A stretch of DNA of 64,000 bases, from assembly GCF_012927105.1 (NCBI RefSeq), contig NZ_JABBFV010000002.1:186001-250000 (forward strand), written 5' to 3'. Both the position numbers and the translations under genes were made by a program. This document shows positions 51,693-60,961 of the stretch, in pieces. This stretch comes from Sphingobium psychrophilum. GTDB taxonomy: Bacteria; Pseudomonadota; Alphaproteobacteria; Sphingomonadales; Sphingomonadaceae. The notes beneath the pieces are model-generated. The model was not told the origin of the DNA. It ran no database searches and worked only from the letters and a program-made list of their open reading frames with translations. Position 1 is the stretch's first letter. Each line of letters starts with the position of its first letter.

Positions 51693-52833
51693 GCGCCGCG
51701 TCATAGGCGGCGACCAGCCGGTCGAAATGCGCATCCTCACTGAAGCGCGCGACGACATCGGCATGAGCCGCCGCGCCCAGCGTGCGGCACAGCGCCGGAT
51801 CGTCCCACAGCCGCCGCATCTGCCGGGCGAGGTCTGCCGCATCGCCCGGCGCGAAATGCAGGCCCGTTCGCCCTTCGCGCACCGTGTCGTTCAGCGCGCC
51901 GATACGCGATGCGATAACCGGGACGCCATGCGCCATCGCCTCTGCCGCGACGATGGCGAAGGTTTCGAACCAGAGGCTCGGGACAACCAGCGCCCGCGCG
52001 CCGCGATAGACGGCCGCGAGCGATTGCGGTCCATCGGTGATCGTCACCGGCACGCCCTGCGCCACCAGCGGCGCGGGATCGCTGCCGGCGGGCCCCGCGA
52101 CATGAATGGGCAGGCCCGTCATGCGGCTGGCGTCGACCAGCAAGTCCAGCCCCTTTTCCGGGACGAAACGCCCGGCGAAGGCGAAATAGGTGCCATTGGC
52201 CGGATCGACCGGATCGGGCGCGGCGGGGATGGCGCATTCATTGACACTGATCCGGTCGATCGGAATGCCTGCCTGAGCATGAAGCCAGTCGCGGCTGAAG
52301 TCGGTCAGGGCGATGAAGCGCGTCACATGGCGACGGTAGAAATCGAGCCAGCCCGCCACCGCATGGCGCAAGGCGAAGGCGGCGCTTTCGGGCAGGCTGT
52401 CGCGGCAGTTGCGCAGCAGGGCGTGATGCGCGCCATGGTCTGCGCAACGGGTGCAGACGCCCGCGCCATCATGATGGGTGGCGATCGGACAGGTGATGCG
52501 GAAGTCATAGCAGCTTTGGATGATCGGGATGCCGACGCGGGTGCAGATTTCGAACAGCCAGGGCGTGAGTAGAGGGTATAGTTCATGCGTGTGAACGATA
52601 TCGGGTCGATCCTGCTCTAACCTGGCCGCAAAAGCCCGGAGTGCAGCGGAAGGGTATAATCCGTTGGCGAAAGCGCTGAACTTGCCTGCCATATTAGTTG
52701 AAAGGTCACGGCTATCCCGTTCGAAACTATCGACATCCAGGCCCCGCCGTTGCGACAGGGCGATGGTCGCGTCCCAGGCGTTGTCGGCCCCGCCGCCGCC
52801 ACGATGGCGGTTGAAGACATGCAGGATCTTCAC
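51640..52833 (-). CDS. Glycosyltransferase family 4 protein
   Basis: A 397-residue GT4 from GTG 52833, overlapping the preceding gene as GTGA. The N-terminal half has the NRHRGGGGADNAWDATIAL donor/acceptor loop, DIVHTHELYPLLTPWLFE and a Cys-rich insert (CPIATHHDGAGVCTRCADHGAHHALLRNC) that may bind zinc. The C-terminal half has FAGRFVPEKGLDLLVDA and the nucleotide-sugar motif ALVVPSLWFETFAIVAAEAMAHGVPVIAS. It adds one sugar to the EPS repeat unit. It is the last gene of the EPS operon, overlapping fahA tail to tail. Confidence 0.9.
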   Translation of the reverse strand: MKILHVFNRHRGGGGADNAWDATIALSQRRGLDVDSFERDSRDLSTNMAGKFSAFANGLYPSAALRAFAARLEQDRPDIVHTHELYPLLTPWLFEICTRVGIPIIQSCYDFRITCPIATHHDGAGVCTRCADHGAHHALLRNCRDSLPESAAFALRHAVAGWLDFYRRHVTRFIALTDFSRDWLHAQAGIPIDRISVNECAIPAAPDPVDPANGTYFAFAGRFVPEKGLDLLVDASRMTGLPIHVAGPAGSDPAPLVAQGVPVTITDGPQSLAAVYRGARALVVPSLWFETFAIVAAEAMAHGVPVIASRIGALNDTVREGRTGLHFAPGDAADLARQMRRLWDDPALCRTLGAAAHADVVARFSEDAHFDRLVAAYDAALTAPAISSPDTRRSRWT

Positions 52834-54041
52834 GCGACCTGCGCGGGCGTTAGACGATCCGGGCGGTAGGTTTCGCCGATAAGCGCCGCGGTCGGGCGCT
52901 TTCCCGCGGCTTTGAGCGCGATCAGCCGCCGGAACAGGTCGGCATAGCCGTCGATCACGGCGTCCCAGCGGAAGGTAGCGGCGGCGTGCGCCTGCGCCGC
53001 GCGGCCCAGCGTAGCGCGGCGCGCAGGATCGGCGTCGAGATCGCGCAGGATCGCCGCCAGATCGCCATCATCCTTGCTGAAATATGGATTGTCCGGGCCG
53101 ACATTCTCTCGGTGGAAGATCACGTTGATCGGCACGCAAGGCGCCCCCCAATGCATGGCGCGCAGCAGGCTGGGATTGGTGCCGCCGACTTCATGCCCGT
53201 GCAGATAGGCCGCGCAATGGCGGTAGAGGGCGTTCAGCGCGGCTGACTCGAACACGCCGCCGACGCAGCGTACCTGCCCGTCATGCTGCGCCGCGACGGC
53301 GCGGGCGTAAGCGCTCTCATAGGGGACCGATCCGACCACGATCAGCGGCTTTGCGACGCCCGACGCGCGATATTCGCGGATGATGTGATCGACATTATTT
53401 TCCGGCTCCATCCGCGCGACGACAAGATAATAATCGCCCGGCGTGACGCCATAGCGCGCCAGCGCACCGTCATCGGGCGTATCACCGACCGCGCCGCCAT
53501 AGGGAATATAGGTGGAGGCCGCGCCATATTCGCGGGCATAATAATCCTGAATCGCCCGCGAATCCGTGACCAGCCAATTGGCCAGGCGCGCGCTGACCCA
53601 TTCAGACCATTTATAATAGGTGCGCTGTAACCCGTTCCATTTGCGCCTTTGCCAGCCCAGCCCGTCGGTGTGGATCACCACCGGCACGCCCAGCGCCAGC
53701 AACGGCAGGATGAAGGGACCATTGCCCGGATCGACGACGAAGACGAGGTCGAAACGGCGAAAGGCCGCGTCCAGCACGGCCAGGTTGCTATGGACGATGC
53801 TCTCGAAACTCTTGCCGCCGGGCGCAGGCAGGTAGCGGCACCGCACCCCCTGCCACGCCTGCGGCCGCTCCTGATAATATTGGGTGCGGCAGTAGACGGT
53901 GACCTCCATGCCATGGTCGCGCACCAGCCCGACCGCCAGTTCCTCCACCAGCGTCGAAAAGCCGCTATAGCGGGCGGGGATGCCGCGATCGCCGATGATG
54001 GCAACACGCATGGGGCGCAACGGGTTGGTCGCATCAGCCAT
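52830..54041 (-). CDS. DUF1972-type rhamnosyltransferase-like glycosyltransferase
   Basis: A 403-residue GT4-like enzyme from ATG 54041, which overlaps the methyltransferase stop by eight bases (ATG 54065 is possible too). MRVAIIGDRGIPARYSGFSTLVEELAVGLVRDHGMEVTVYCR is the hallmark opening of DUF1972 rhamnosyltransferases. HTDGLGWQRRKWNGLQRTYYKWSEW and YLVVARMEPENNVDHIIREY, then HGHEVGGTNPSLLRAM support it. It likely transfers rhamnose or a similar deoxy sugar. Confidence 0.88.
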   Translation of the reverse strand: MADATNPLRPMRVAIIGDRGIPARYSGFSTLVEELAVGLVRDHGMEVTVYCRTQYYQERPQAWQGVRCRYLPAPGGKSFESIVHSNLAVLDAAFRRFDLVFVVDPGNGPFILPLLALGVPVVIHTDGLGWQRRKWNGLQRTYYKWSEWVSARLANWLVTDSRAIQDYYAREYGAASTYIPYGGAVGDTPDDGALARYGVTPGDYYLVVARMEPENNVDHIIREYRASGVAKPLIVVGSVPYESAYARAVAAQHDGQVRCVGGVFESAALNALYRHCAAYLHGHEVGGTNPSLLRAMHWGAPCVPINVIFHRENVGPDNPYFSKDDGDLAAILRDLDADPARRATLGRAAQAHAAATFRWDAVIDGYADLFRRLIALKAAGKRPTAALIGETYRPDRLTPAQVA

Positions 54042-54849
54042 GGGGTTTGAACCCGATCCAGACATCCTGCATCATGCCCGCATCAGGGCCGGGCGCAACC
54101 TGCTCCACCCGTTCGAACGCCGCGAGCAGATGGCCGCGCACCCAGACGGGCGGATGGACCGCGAAATACCATTTCTTCCCCTCCGTGAACCGGGCCTGCG
54201 TCACCAGTTCGCCGCGATCATAGGCGCCCATTTCGCGCTTCTGGGTCAGCAGATAGCGATAGTGATCGCCATGGGTGGTCGCGATCATCAGCCCGCCGGG
54301 GCGCAATATCCGGTGCAGTTCGGCGGTCCAGTCGCGATGCATGTCCGCGGATAAATGAGTGAAGACCGAGAAATTATAGACCGCATCGAAACTATTGTCG
54401 GGGAAGGGCAAAGGCGGGGCTAGGCCGTTCAGCGCAAAATCGATGCCCGGCAGGTGCGCGCGGCACCAGTCGATCGTCGCCGGGTTATAATCGGTGCCGG
54501 TCAGCGCAGGCGACCTGCCGCTCAGAAGAACGGGCATATGGCGGATCAGCCGCCCCGGCCCGCATCCCCATTCCAGCACCCGCAACGCTTGCGCATCGGG
54601 CAAATGGGTGCGGATCAACCGCGCGAACAGCGCCGCATGGGCCAGCCCGACCTCACGATAATCCACCCAGTCGACCTTGTTATAGGCGTCGAAGGCCAGA
54701 TCCTCCGGGGGCACCGCGAAACCGGGATGCCGGGCGATGAAGGCGCGGTTGCTGCGCGCCGTCCGCGCCCGCTTGCGCAGGAAGGCCATCCGATCGAACA
54801 TGGGCAATAGGCCGAGCGATCGCGTGGCGCTGAGAATGTGATATTTCAT
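54034..54849 (-). CDS. Class I SAM-dependent methyltransferase
   Basis: A 271-residue methyltransferase. VLEWGCGPGRLIRHM is the SAM motif I (about residues 88-102), GTDYNPATIDWCRAHL motif II, and FDAVYNFSVFTHLSADMHRDWTAELHRILRPGGLMIATTHGD motifs III-IV. In an EPS operon beside CDP-sugar enzymes it may methylate a sugar nucleotide or the polymer end. It overlaps both neighbours by a few bases. Confidence 0.88.
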   Translation of the reverse strand: MKYHILSATRSLGLLPMFDRMAFLRKRARTARSNRAFIARHPGFAVPPEDLAFDAYNKVDWVDYREVGLAHAALFARLIRTHLPDAQALRVLEWGCGPGRLIRHMPVLLSGRSPALTGTDYNPATIDWCRAHLPGIDFALNGLAPPLPFPDNSFDAVYNFSVFTHLSADMHRDWTAELHRILRPGGLMIATTHGDHYRYLLTQKREMGAYDRGELVTQARFTEGKKWYFAVHPPVWVRGHLLAAFERVEQVAPGPDAGMMQDVWIGFKPHG

Positions 54850-56477
54850 GGCCGGTGCCTTTCTTCAGGAGCGTTGGGCGGAGCGCGATCGAACAGGCGC
54901 AGGGCATAGGCCCGGTCCTGTCCGACGATGGCAATCAGGGGAAAGGGGGCGTCCGGCTGGGTCAGGCGGAAGCGGTTGGCGCGGTTCTGGATGATGTCCA
55001 GCAACACAGCCGCGACCACGCCTGCGCACAGGCCGCCGATCAGCGCGGCGACCAGCAGCAGCTTGGTCTGCGGCGCGTCGGGCTTGTCAGGCAGCGCCGC
55101 GCTTTCGACCAGTTGGATCGCGGAAGGTGCCGACTGGGCGGTGGCGGCCGTGACCGCGGCGGTCATCAACTTGTCCTGCAACGCCAGATAGGTCTTTTCC
55201 AACATGTCATGGCTGCGGCCCAGGTCATGGCTGTCCTTCATCTTCTGCGGGATGCGGTCGATCGTCGCGCGCCGTGCACCGACTTCGGCCGACAGCGTGG
55301 CCAGCCCGGCGCGATTCCCCGCCAGTTGCGCTTCCAGCGCCGCCCGGCGCGCGCGCAGCGCGTCATAGCCCCCGTTGCGGGCGATGCTGCTCTGCTGCAC
55401 TCCGCGCTGCGGCTGAGCGGCGAGTTGGCGGCCGATCGCCGCGATCTGATCGTCCATGTCGCGCACGTCGGGCGAATCCGAGCGATAACGGACCAGCAAA
55501 GCATCGCGCGCCGCGACCAGCTTCGCCTGTTCCTGCTTCAATTGTGCCGCCACCGGATTATCCTGCACCAGCCGGCTGGCGACGACATCTCGCGGCTCGC
55601 GCGCCAGTTGCGCGGTGACGGCGGCTAATTCGCTCTGCGCGGCGGCGATCGCGGTGCGCTTGGCGTCCACTTCGGCCTGCTGGCCCAGATATTGGCCGAT
55701 CTCGACCTTGTCCTTCTCGAACATCAGCAGCATGTCATTCTGGGTATAATAGCGCTCCATCCGGGCTTCGAGCGCGCGCAGGTCCGTGCGGGCGCGATCC
55801 GCCTCGGTCTGGAGCGAGGCATAGGCCTGCCGCGCTTCGGCGGCGAAGCGCGCGCGGCGCTGGGCGATATAGGTGGCGGCGACCGCATCGGCGATCTCCG
55901 CGACGCGGGGGCTGGGGCCACGCACCGTCAACAGCGCGATATGGCTGTCGGGCAACTGGGTCATGCCGACCCCGGTGCGGAAATCATCCAGTGTGCGGGC
56001 GCGCTCCACCTGGCTGGCCGTCGCCACATAGGGCGATGGCGCACGCGGAAACAGCGCATCCTTCGTTCCGCGCCAGGCGCGGCCCGGCCAGCTTTGCGTC
56101 CATAGCCAGGTCAGGTAGCGCAGCGGCGGATGATAGACGTCGCGATAGCCCAGGTTCAAATCGGCGATCACCTGCTTCAACACCGGGCCGGACGTCGCCA
56201 GGATCATCTCGTCCTTCAGCGCCGATCGGCGGAACACGGCCCAGTCGTTGTAGAAATTCTCCCGCTGGCGATCGTCGTCCGACACGGCGGACAGGGTGAC
56301 GCTGGCCGAATAGACCGGCGGCCAGACGAGGATGTAGAGGCCCACAATCGCCAGCGTCAGAACCGTCACCGCCAGGATCAGCCGCCCATGCCCGGCGATC
56401 GCAAAGCCCACGATCCGCCCCGCGCGGCGAAAATCGAAACTGTCCGCTTCCGGGCGATAGGGCACCGCCTCGCTCAT
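54846..56477 (-). CDS. Wzz/GumC-type polysaccharide co-polymerase
   Basis: A 543-residue inner-membrane protein with helices near residues 21-50 (FAIAGHGRLILAVTVLTLAIVGLYILV) and 485-505 (LLLVAALIGGLCAGVVAAVLLDI). The periplasmic part between them is coiled-coil rich (ARFAAEARQAYASLQTEADRARTDLRALEARMERYY). PDAPQTKLLLVAA is the proline-rich entry to the second helix. No cytoplasmic Walker-type kinase domain follows, so regulation by a separate BY kinase would be expected. It controls chain length and export. Confidence 0.92.
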   Translation of the reverse strand: MSEAVPYRPEADSFDFRRAGRIVGFAIAGHGRLILAVTVLTLAIVGLYILVWPPVYSASVTLSAVSDDDRQRENFYNDWAVFRRSALKDEMILATSGPVLKQVIADLNLGYRDVYHPPLRYLTWLWTQSWPGRAWRGTKDALFPRAPSPYVATASQVERARTLDDFRTGVGMTQLPDSHIALLTVRGPSPRVAEIADAVAATYIAQRRARFAAEARQAYASLQTEADRARTDLRALEARMERYYTQNDMLLMFEKDKVEIGQYLGQQAEVDAKRTAIAAAQSELAAVTAQLAREPRDVVASRLVQDNPVAAQLKQEQAKLVAARDALLVRYRSDSPDVRDMDDQIAAIGRQLAAQPQRGVQQSSIARNGGYDALRARRAALEAQLAGNRAGLATLSAEVGARRATIDRIPQKMKDSHDLGRSHDMLEKTYLALQDKLMTAAVTAATAQSAPSAIQLVESAALPDKPDAPQTKLLLVAALIGGLCAGVVAAVLLDIIQNRANRFRLTQPDAPFPLIAIVGQDRAYALRLFDRAPPNAPEERHRP

Positions 56478-57241
56478 CGGTCGATTTCCTGCAACAGGCG
56501 CAGCTGGACATAGGGGGCCATCAGCGCACTGAGGCCGCCCAACGGCGCATTGACGTAATTTTGCAGGAAGCGGGCGAAGCGCGCGCCGCCGCTTTCCTGC
56601 ACCACGATGATGTCGCCGGGGCGCAGCGGCACATTCTGGAGCGTCAGCAGCATCCCGGCATGGCCGCGCGCGCTGCTACGCAATATGTGGACGGTGAGAT
56701 GGCCCTGCGCGTCCAGCCGGATCAGCGCGACATTGGACAGGGCGGCGGACTTGCCCGCATCGCCCGCCAGGATCAGCGCCTGCGCAGCGGTGGGCGCATC
56801 GCGCAGCGGCACCGCGCCGGGCCGGTTCACCTCACCCGCGACGAAGACCTTGTTGTCGCGCGGGTTGGCGACGGCGACGCTCACCTGCGGATCGCGCACC
56901 CGCGCAAGCAGGCGCTGCCGCACAGCCTGCGCCGCTGCCATGGGGGTGAGGCCAGCGACGGCGATGTCGCCCGACCGGGGCAGCGTCACCATGCCGTCGG
57001 GGCGAACGGTCGCGCTGCGCGACAGCTCGGGCATCCGGTCGACCGCTATCTCCAACTGGTCACCAGGGCCGAGGACATAGGCGCTTTCATAGCGGGCGGC
57101 GGATCGGATGACGTCCGGCGCGGCCGTGATGCTCAGCGGTTCCTTCAAACTGGTGGAGCAGGCGCCGAGCAGGATCGGGATGAGCAGCAGCAGCGCGGTG
57201 AGCAGGCTGGTGCGGGCCGAAGTGCAGTTTGGCGCGATCAT
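56474..57241 (-). CDS. Outer-membrane polysaccharide export lipoprotein (Wza/GumB-like)
   Basis: A 255-residue OPX protein. ATG 57241 overlaps the upstream stop as ATGA. The lipobox is LLGAC (Cys about 27). The poly-export domain has YVLGPGDQLEIAVDRMPELSRSATVRPDGMVTLPRSGDIAVAGLTP, and the SLBB part KVFVAGEVNRPGAVPLRDAPTAAQAL. LRPGDIIVVQESG closes the domain before a C-terminal amphipathic helix. It forms the outer-membrane exit for the EPS with the Wzz-like protein encoded next. Confidence 0.93.
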   Translation of the reverse strand: MIAPNCTSARTSLLTALLLLIPILLGACSTSLKEPLSITAAPDVIRSAARYESAYVLGPGDQLEIAVDRMPELSRSATVRPDGMVTLPRSGDIAVAGLTPMAAAQAVRQRLLARVRDPQVSVAVANPRDNKVFVAGEVNRPGAVPLRDAPTAAQALILAGDAGKSAALSNVALIRLDAQGHLTVHILRSSARGHAGMLLTLQNVPLRPGDIIVVQESGGARFARFLQNYVNAPLGGLSALMAPYVQLRLLQEIDR

Positions 57242-58164
57242 GCCGATGCTCCCGCCAGGGTAAGGCGCGCGCGCATCGCCCAGGCGCGGGGCGATAAGGG
57301 ATTGGCGGCGCAGGCCTGGTCCAGCGCCACGCGGGCGGCAACCGGATCGCCCCGCGCCATCGCCATATCCGCCTGCGCGCAATGCAGCCGGGCGACAATA
57401 GCGCGGCGACGGCGTTCGGGCGCGCCGCTGTAACGTCGCCGCTCCAATATCCGCAGCATCGTGGCGACGACCTGCGGGTTGGCCATCAGGCCCAGCGTGT
57501 TGCGCAGTTGCCCCGCATGATAGCGAAAGCCCAGCAGCACATCAGGATCGAACCATCCGACCGCGCCGATATCGCCCAGCCGGGTGAAGATGTTCAGCTC
57601 GAACGGGAAATTGCCATGGCAGTCGGCATCGACAAAGCCGGACCGATGGAGCGCGGCGGTGCGGAAGACCGTGCCGGAAATGGGCGTGAAGCCGCTCGCC
57701 ATATGCGTATCGAGTATGGGGAAACGGCCCCGCCGACAGCCCCGTCGATGTGCCCGCCGATAGGCGCGGCTTTGCGCGTCGGAAGGCCGTCCGTCCGCAT
57801 CGAAAAGCCAGGGATTAGCGACGAACAAAGCAGCGTCCGGCGCGGCGTCGAGCGCCGCGACCGCGCGCTGGAGATAGGCGGGCGACAGCAGGTCGTCGTC
57901 ATGCAGGATGCAAAAATAATCGGCATCCCCTGCCTGTTCGAAGAAATAGCGGCCCTGCCCATATTCGCCGCCATTGTCCGCCTGCTGGACGAAGCGAATG
58001 CGCGGATCGCCCAGGCTCTCGACATAGGCGCGCACCACATCGCCGACGCCGCCCGGCGAGGCGTTGTCGCTCACCACCACGCGGAAATCGCGGAAGCTTT
58101 GCGCGCGCAGGCTGGCCACCGCCTCCCGCACAAAATCGGGGCGATTATAGGTGGGGACACCCAC
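57238..58164 (-). CDS. Glycosyltransferase family 2 protein
   Basis: A GT2 enzyme of about 308 residues. VGVPTYNRPDFVREAVASLRAQSFRDFRVVVSDNASPGG gives the donor-binding opening and FCILHDDDLLSPAYLQRAV the DxD region. GTG 58164 is the only canonical start after the upstream gene, but it trims the first beta strand (ERIF precedes it in frame). A rare ATT or ATC start between that GTG and the upstream stop may be used. It adds a sugar to the EPS unit. The 3' end overlaps the Wza-like gene by four bases. Confidence 0.85.
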   Translation of the reverse strand: MGVPTYNRPDFVREAVASLRAQSFRDFRVVVSDNASPGGVGDVVRAYVESLGDPRIRFVQQADNGGEYGQGRYFFEQAGDADYFCILHDDDLLSPAYLQRAVAALDAAPDAALFVANPWLFDADGRPSDAQSRAYRRAHRRGCRRGRFPILDTHMASGFTPISGTVFRTAALHRSGFVDADCHGNFPFELNIFTRLGDIGAVGWFDPDVLLGFRYHAGQLRNTLGLMANPQVVATMLRILERRRYSGAPERRRRAIVARLHCAQADMAMARGDPVAARVALDQACAANPLSPRAWAMRARLTLAGASA

Positions 58165-58174
58165 GAAGATGCGC

Positions 58175-59152
58175 TCAGAAGAAATGGCGATGCGCCTTGT
58201 ACCAGAGGAAGGTCTGGCCCAGCCGCTCGTCCAGCCCCGCGCCCGGTGCCCAGCCCAGCTTGTCCGACGCCAGCGCGGAGGACAGATATTGCGCCTGGAT
58301 CTCGCCATGGGCGTTGTTGCGCACATCCGGTTGCAGATCGCCACGGCCGGCCGCGGCCAGGGTGCGGCGGGTCAGGTCCAGCACGCTCACCGGCTCTCCC
58401 GTGCCGAAATTAAACGCGCGGCCGACGACGTCAGCGTCGCCCATATGCTCGGCCAGCAGCAAATAGCCGCGCACGATATCCTCGACATAGACATAGTCGC
58501 GCACCGGCGACCCGTCCGACCGGATCAACGGCCGCTCCCCGTCGATCGCAGCCAGACAGGTGCCTGGCACGATGCGGTTGCTGTTGAGGTCGCCCGGCCC
58601 GAACAGATTGCCGCAACGCGTGATGGCGACCGGCAGGCGGTAGGTCTGGGCATAGCTCAAGGCGATCAGGTCAGCGCAGCTTTTCGACACGTCATAGGGG
58701 TGCCGCCCCTGCAACGCGAAATCCTCCTGATAGGGCAGGGTTTCATGGTCGCCATAGGCCTTGTCGGACGACGCAATGACGATCCGCTCGACCGTGGCGA
58801 CGCGCCGGCACGCCTCCAGCAGCACCCATGTCCCCTTGATATTCGCTTCGAAGGTGGACAGCGGATTGCGGTTGGCGACGCCCACGATCGCCTGCGCGCC
58901 CAGATGAAACACGGTATCGACCGCATATTCGTTCAATGCGCGTTCGATGACGTCATAATCCTCCAGCGCGCCGCGCACCACCTTGGCGCGGGTGGCAAGG
59001 CCGTCGGCCTGAAAGCGCGATTGCGGCACCATGTCACGCACCAGCGCCACGACCTCGGCGTCCTGCGCCAACAGTGCCGCGACCAAGCTGCCGCCCAGAA
59101 AGCCGGTCGCGCCAGTGACGAGGCAGGTCTTGCCCTTCCACACGCCGCTCAT
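58175..59152 (-). CDS. NAD-dependent sugar dehydratase, CDP-glucose 4,6-dehydratase-like
   Basis: A 325-residue extended SDR. TGATGFLGGSLVAALLAQ is the NAD loop, VDTVFHLGAQAIVG the second motif, IVIASSDKAYG carries the Ser-Asp, and HPYDVSKSCADLIALSYAQTYRLPVAITRCGNLFGPGD holds the catalytic Tyr-x3-Lys. The RCGNLFGPGDLNSNRIVPGT stretch is characteristic of CDP-glucose 4,6-dehydratases. The upstream nucleotidyltransferase gene supports this. Later steps (RfbH-type dehydratase) are not seen, so the deoxyhexose made is undefined. Confidence 0.87.
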   Translation of the reverse strand: MSGVWKGKTCLVTGATGFLGGSLVAALLAQDAEVVALVRDMVPQSRFQADGLATRAKVVRGALEDYDVIERALNEYAVDTVFHLGAQAIVGVANRNPLSTFEANIKGTWVLLEACRRVATVERIVIASSDKAYGDHETLPYQEDFALQGRHPYDVSKSCADLIALSYAQTYRLPVAITRCGNLFGPGDLNSNRIVPGTCLAAIDGERPLIRSDGSPVRDYVYVEDIVRGYLLLAEHMGDADVVGRAFNFGTGEPVSVLDLTRRTLAAAGRGDLQPDVRNNAHGEIQAQYLSSALASDKLGWAPGAGLDERLGQTFLWYKAHRHFF

Positions 59153-59871
59153 GCCGCGCGCTCCTCTGGCAATATGGGCGCGATCCAGGGCGGCGGCCCG
59201 CCGGCGGCGAGCGTCTCGTCCATTTCGACCACATCCTTGTAGAAGTCGAACGACTTGAAAAAGCCGTCATGACGGTAGGTGAAGGCATCGCCGCGCGCGA
59301 TCAGCGGAGGGATGATGTCGCGCTCCAGATTTTCGCCCTGCCAGTCGGTGAAGATGGCCGGGTCCATCACCATGAAGCCGGCGTTTATCCAGTAATCGGC
59401 GATCAGCGGCTTTTCGGCGAAGCGGGCGATAGCGCCATCCTCCTCCACCGACAGCACGCCATATTGCGAATACATAGGGACGGACGTGATCGTCAGCCGC
59501 GCGCCATGGCCGCGGTGGAACGCGACGACCGCGTCCAGCGGCACGTCCGACAGGCCATCACCATAGGTGGCTATGAAAGGACCGTCGATCAGGTGGCGGC
59601 AATTCCAGATGCGGCGGCCGGTATCGGCATCCTCGCCGGTGTCGACGATATGGACATTGGCGCCGATATCCTTCCCCTCGAAATAATCGTGCAGGACATC
59701 CTGCCGATATCCCGCCGCCAGAATGAAGTCGCGAAAGCCCTGACGAATGAAATTCTTGATGACATGGACCAGCACCGGCGTCCCGCCCAGCGGCAGCATG
59801 GGCTTTGGCAGATAGGTGGTGAAGGGAAAGGCGCGGATGCCCTGCCCGCCGCATAATATGACGACTTTCAT
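59149..59871 (-). CDS. Sugar-1-phosphate nucleotidyltransferase (glucose-1-phosphate cytidylyltransferase-like)
   Basis: A 240-residue nucleotidyltransferase. VVILCGGQGIRAFPFTTYLPKPMLPLGGTPVLVHVI is the nucleotide-binding opening and IATYGDGLSDVPLDAVVAFHRGHGA has the metal Asp. YWINAGFMVMDPAIF and DGFFKSFDFYKDVVEMDETLAAGGPPPW resemble RfbF. The opening loop differs from classic RfbF (GIRAFPFT rather than GTRLSEET), so CTP specificity is probable but not certain. It overlaps the dehydratase by four bases. Confidence 0.83.
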   Translation of the reverse strand: MKVVILCGGQGIRAFPFTTYLPKPMLPLGGTPVLVHVIKNFIRQGFRDFILAAGYRQDVLHDYFEGKDIGANVHIVDTGEDADTGRRIWNCRHLIDGPFIATYGDGLSDVPLDAVVAFHRGHGARLTITSVPMYSQYGVLSVEEDGAIARFAEKPLIADYWINAGFMVMDPAIFTDWQGENLERDIIPPLIARGDAFTYRHDGFFKSFDFYKDVVEMDETLAAGGPPPWIAPILPEERAA

Positions 59872-60935
59872 CGGTCGGTTCCTTTCGTCTTGGCCTTGGT
59901 GAACTGGTCGAGAGAGATGGTGGCGAGGCCAATGCCGAATTCCGGCCCGGCGATGCCGCGCTGGATCAGGGGGGCGAGACGAGGGTGGCTGACATGCCCG
60001 CCGAACCAGAGCTTGATCTGATCGTCGTCGCGCAGCGGTCCGGGGGCCAGGATTTCGCCATCGGTCCAGTCCGTGCTGGCGCGTGTCAGCAACGGCGCGT
60101 CATCCTCGCGGAAATGGAGGCCATCGGCGGACCGGGCATGGTGGATCGCCACCTGCTGCCACTCTGGGTCTGCGCCCTCCTGCACATGGGCGACCGAATA
60201 GAACAGATCGACAGCTTCCCCATCGGCCAGCGCGGCAGGCGAGGAATAACCGGCATAGCCTGCGCGCGCGGGATAGAGCGGCCCTTGACCCAGCACCTGC
60301 ACTGGCGGTGTGAAGGTCACGCCATCGCGCGACCGGATCAGCCCGATCGACTGGCGCGGTGGGCCGCCTTCCATGCGCGCGCCCACTGCGGAAAAGTAGA
60401 TCAGCAATTCACCGCCGCGCACCACCGCGCCAGGCTCGCCAACCAGATAGCCGTTCCAGTCGGTCGCCCCGCCGGTCGCCCTCAGCAGCGTCCAATTGGC
60501 GACTTTCCACGCCACGCCATCGGGCGAAACGGCCAGGCCGATCGCCATGGGCGACGGATCGGGACTGGCATAGACACCGGTGAACGCCATCCAGTAGCGC
60601 CCCGCGAACCGCACGACGCTAGGCGTCTCGATGCTGGCATAGGGACCGTCGGCTGGCGACAGCAGCGGCGTGGCTGGCGACAATGTCCACTGTTCGCCAT
60701 CGCGCGACACCGCGCGGAAGGGCAGGACCGGCGGCTTGAACGGCGCGTCGGTGCTGCTCGTCATATAGAGGATATAGCCATCCGCAGTGCGCAGCGGGCT
60801 GGGGTCGTTCCAAAGCCCCTGGCGGCGCAGCCATCCCGCCGCGATCACCGGCGCTGTGCGGCTGACCCGCCAGCCCGTCATCGCACGCGGCAGGTCAGGC
60901 GGTGGTGCAGGGTTGGAGCACGCCGCCAGCACCAA
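59868..60935 (-). CDS. Five-bladed-propeller lipoprotein, GH43/GH32-like
   Basis: About 355 residues from TTG 60935, but that start leaves only VLAAC as signal. The frame upstream reads IRGLASSLALVLAAC, a normal lipoprotein signal, and would need a CTG (60965) or ATT (60962) start overlapping the upstream stop. The mature part has glycosidase-like propeller strands: LWNDPSPLRTADGYILYMTSS, ASIETPSVVRFAGRYWMAFTGVY, NGYLVGEPGAVVRGGELLIYFSAVG and LAPGPLRDDDQIKLWFGGH. The Asp and Glu at blade starts fit GH43/32/68-like folds. It may trim or modify the EPS at the outer membrane. Confidence 0.72.
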   Translation of the reverse strand: MVLAACSNPAPPPDLPRAMTGWRVSRTAPVIAAGWLRRQGLWNDPSPLRTADGYILYMTSSTDAPFKPPVLPFRAVSRDGEQWTLSPATPLLSPADGPYASIETPSVVRFAGRYWMAFTGVYASPDPSPMAIGLAVSPDGVAWKVANWTLLRATGGATDWNGYLVGEPGAVVRGGELLIYFSAVGARMEGGPPRQSIGLIRSRDGVTFTPPVQVLGQGPLYPARAGYAGYSSPAALADGEAVDLFYSVAHVQEGADPEWQQVAIHHARSADGLHFREDDAPLLTRASTDWTDGEILAPGPLRDDDQIKLWFGGHVSHPRLAPLIQRGIAGPEFGIGLATISLDQFTKAKTKGTDR

Positions 60936-60961
60936 CGCAAGAGAGGAGGCTAACCCCCGAA

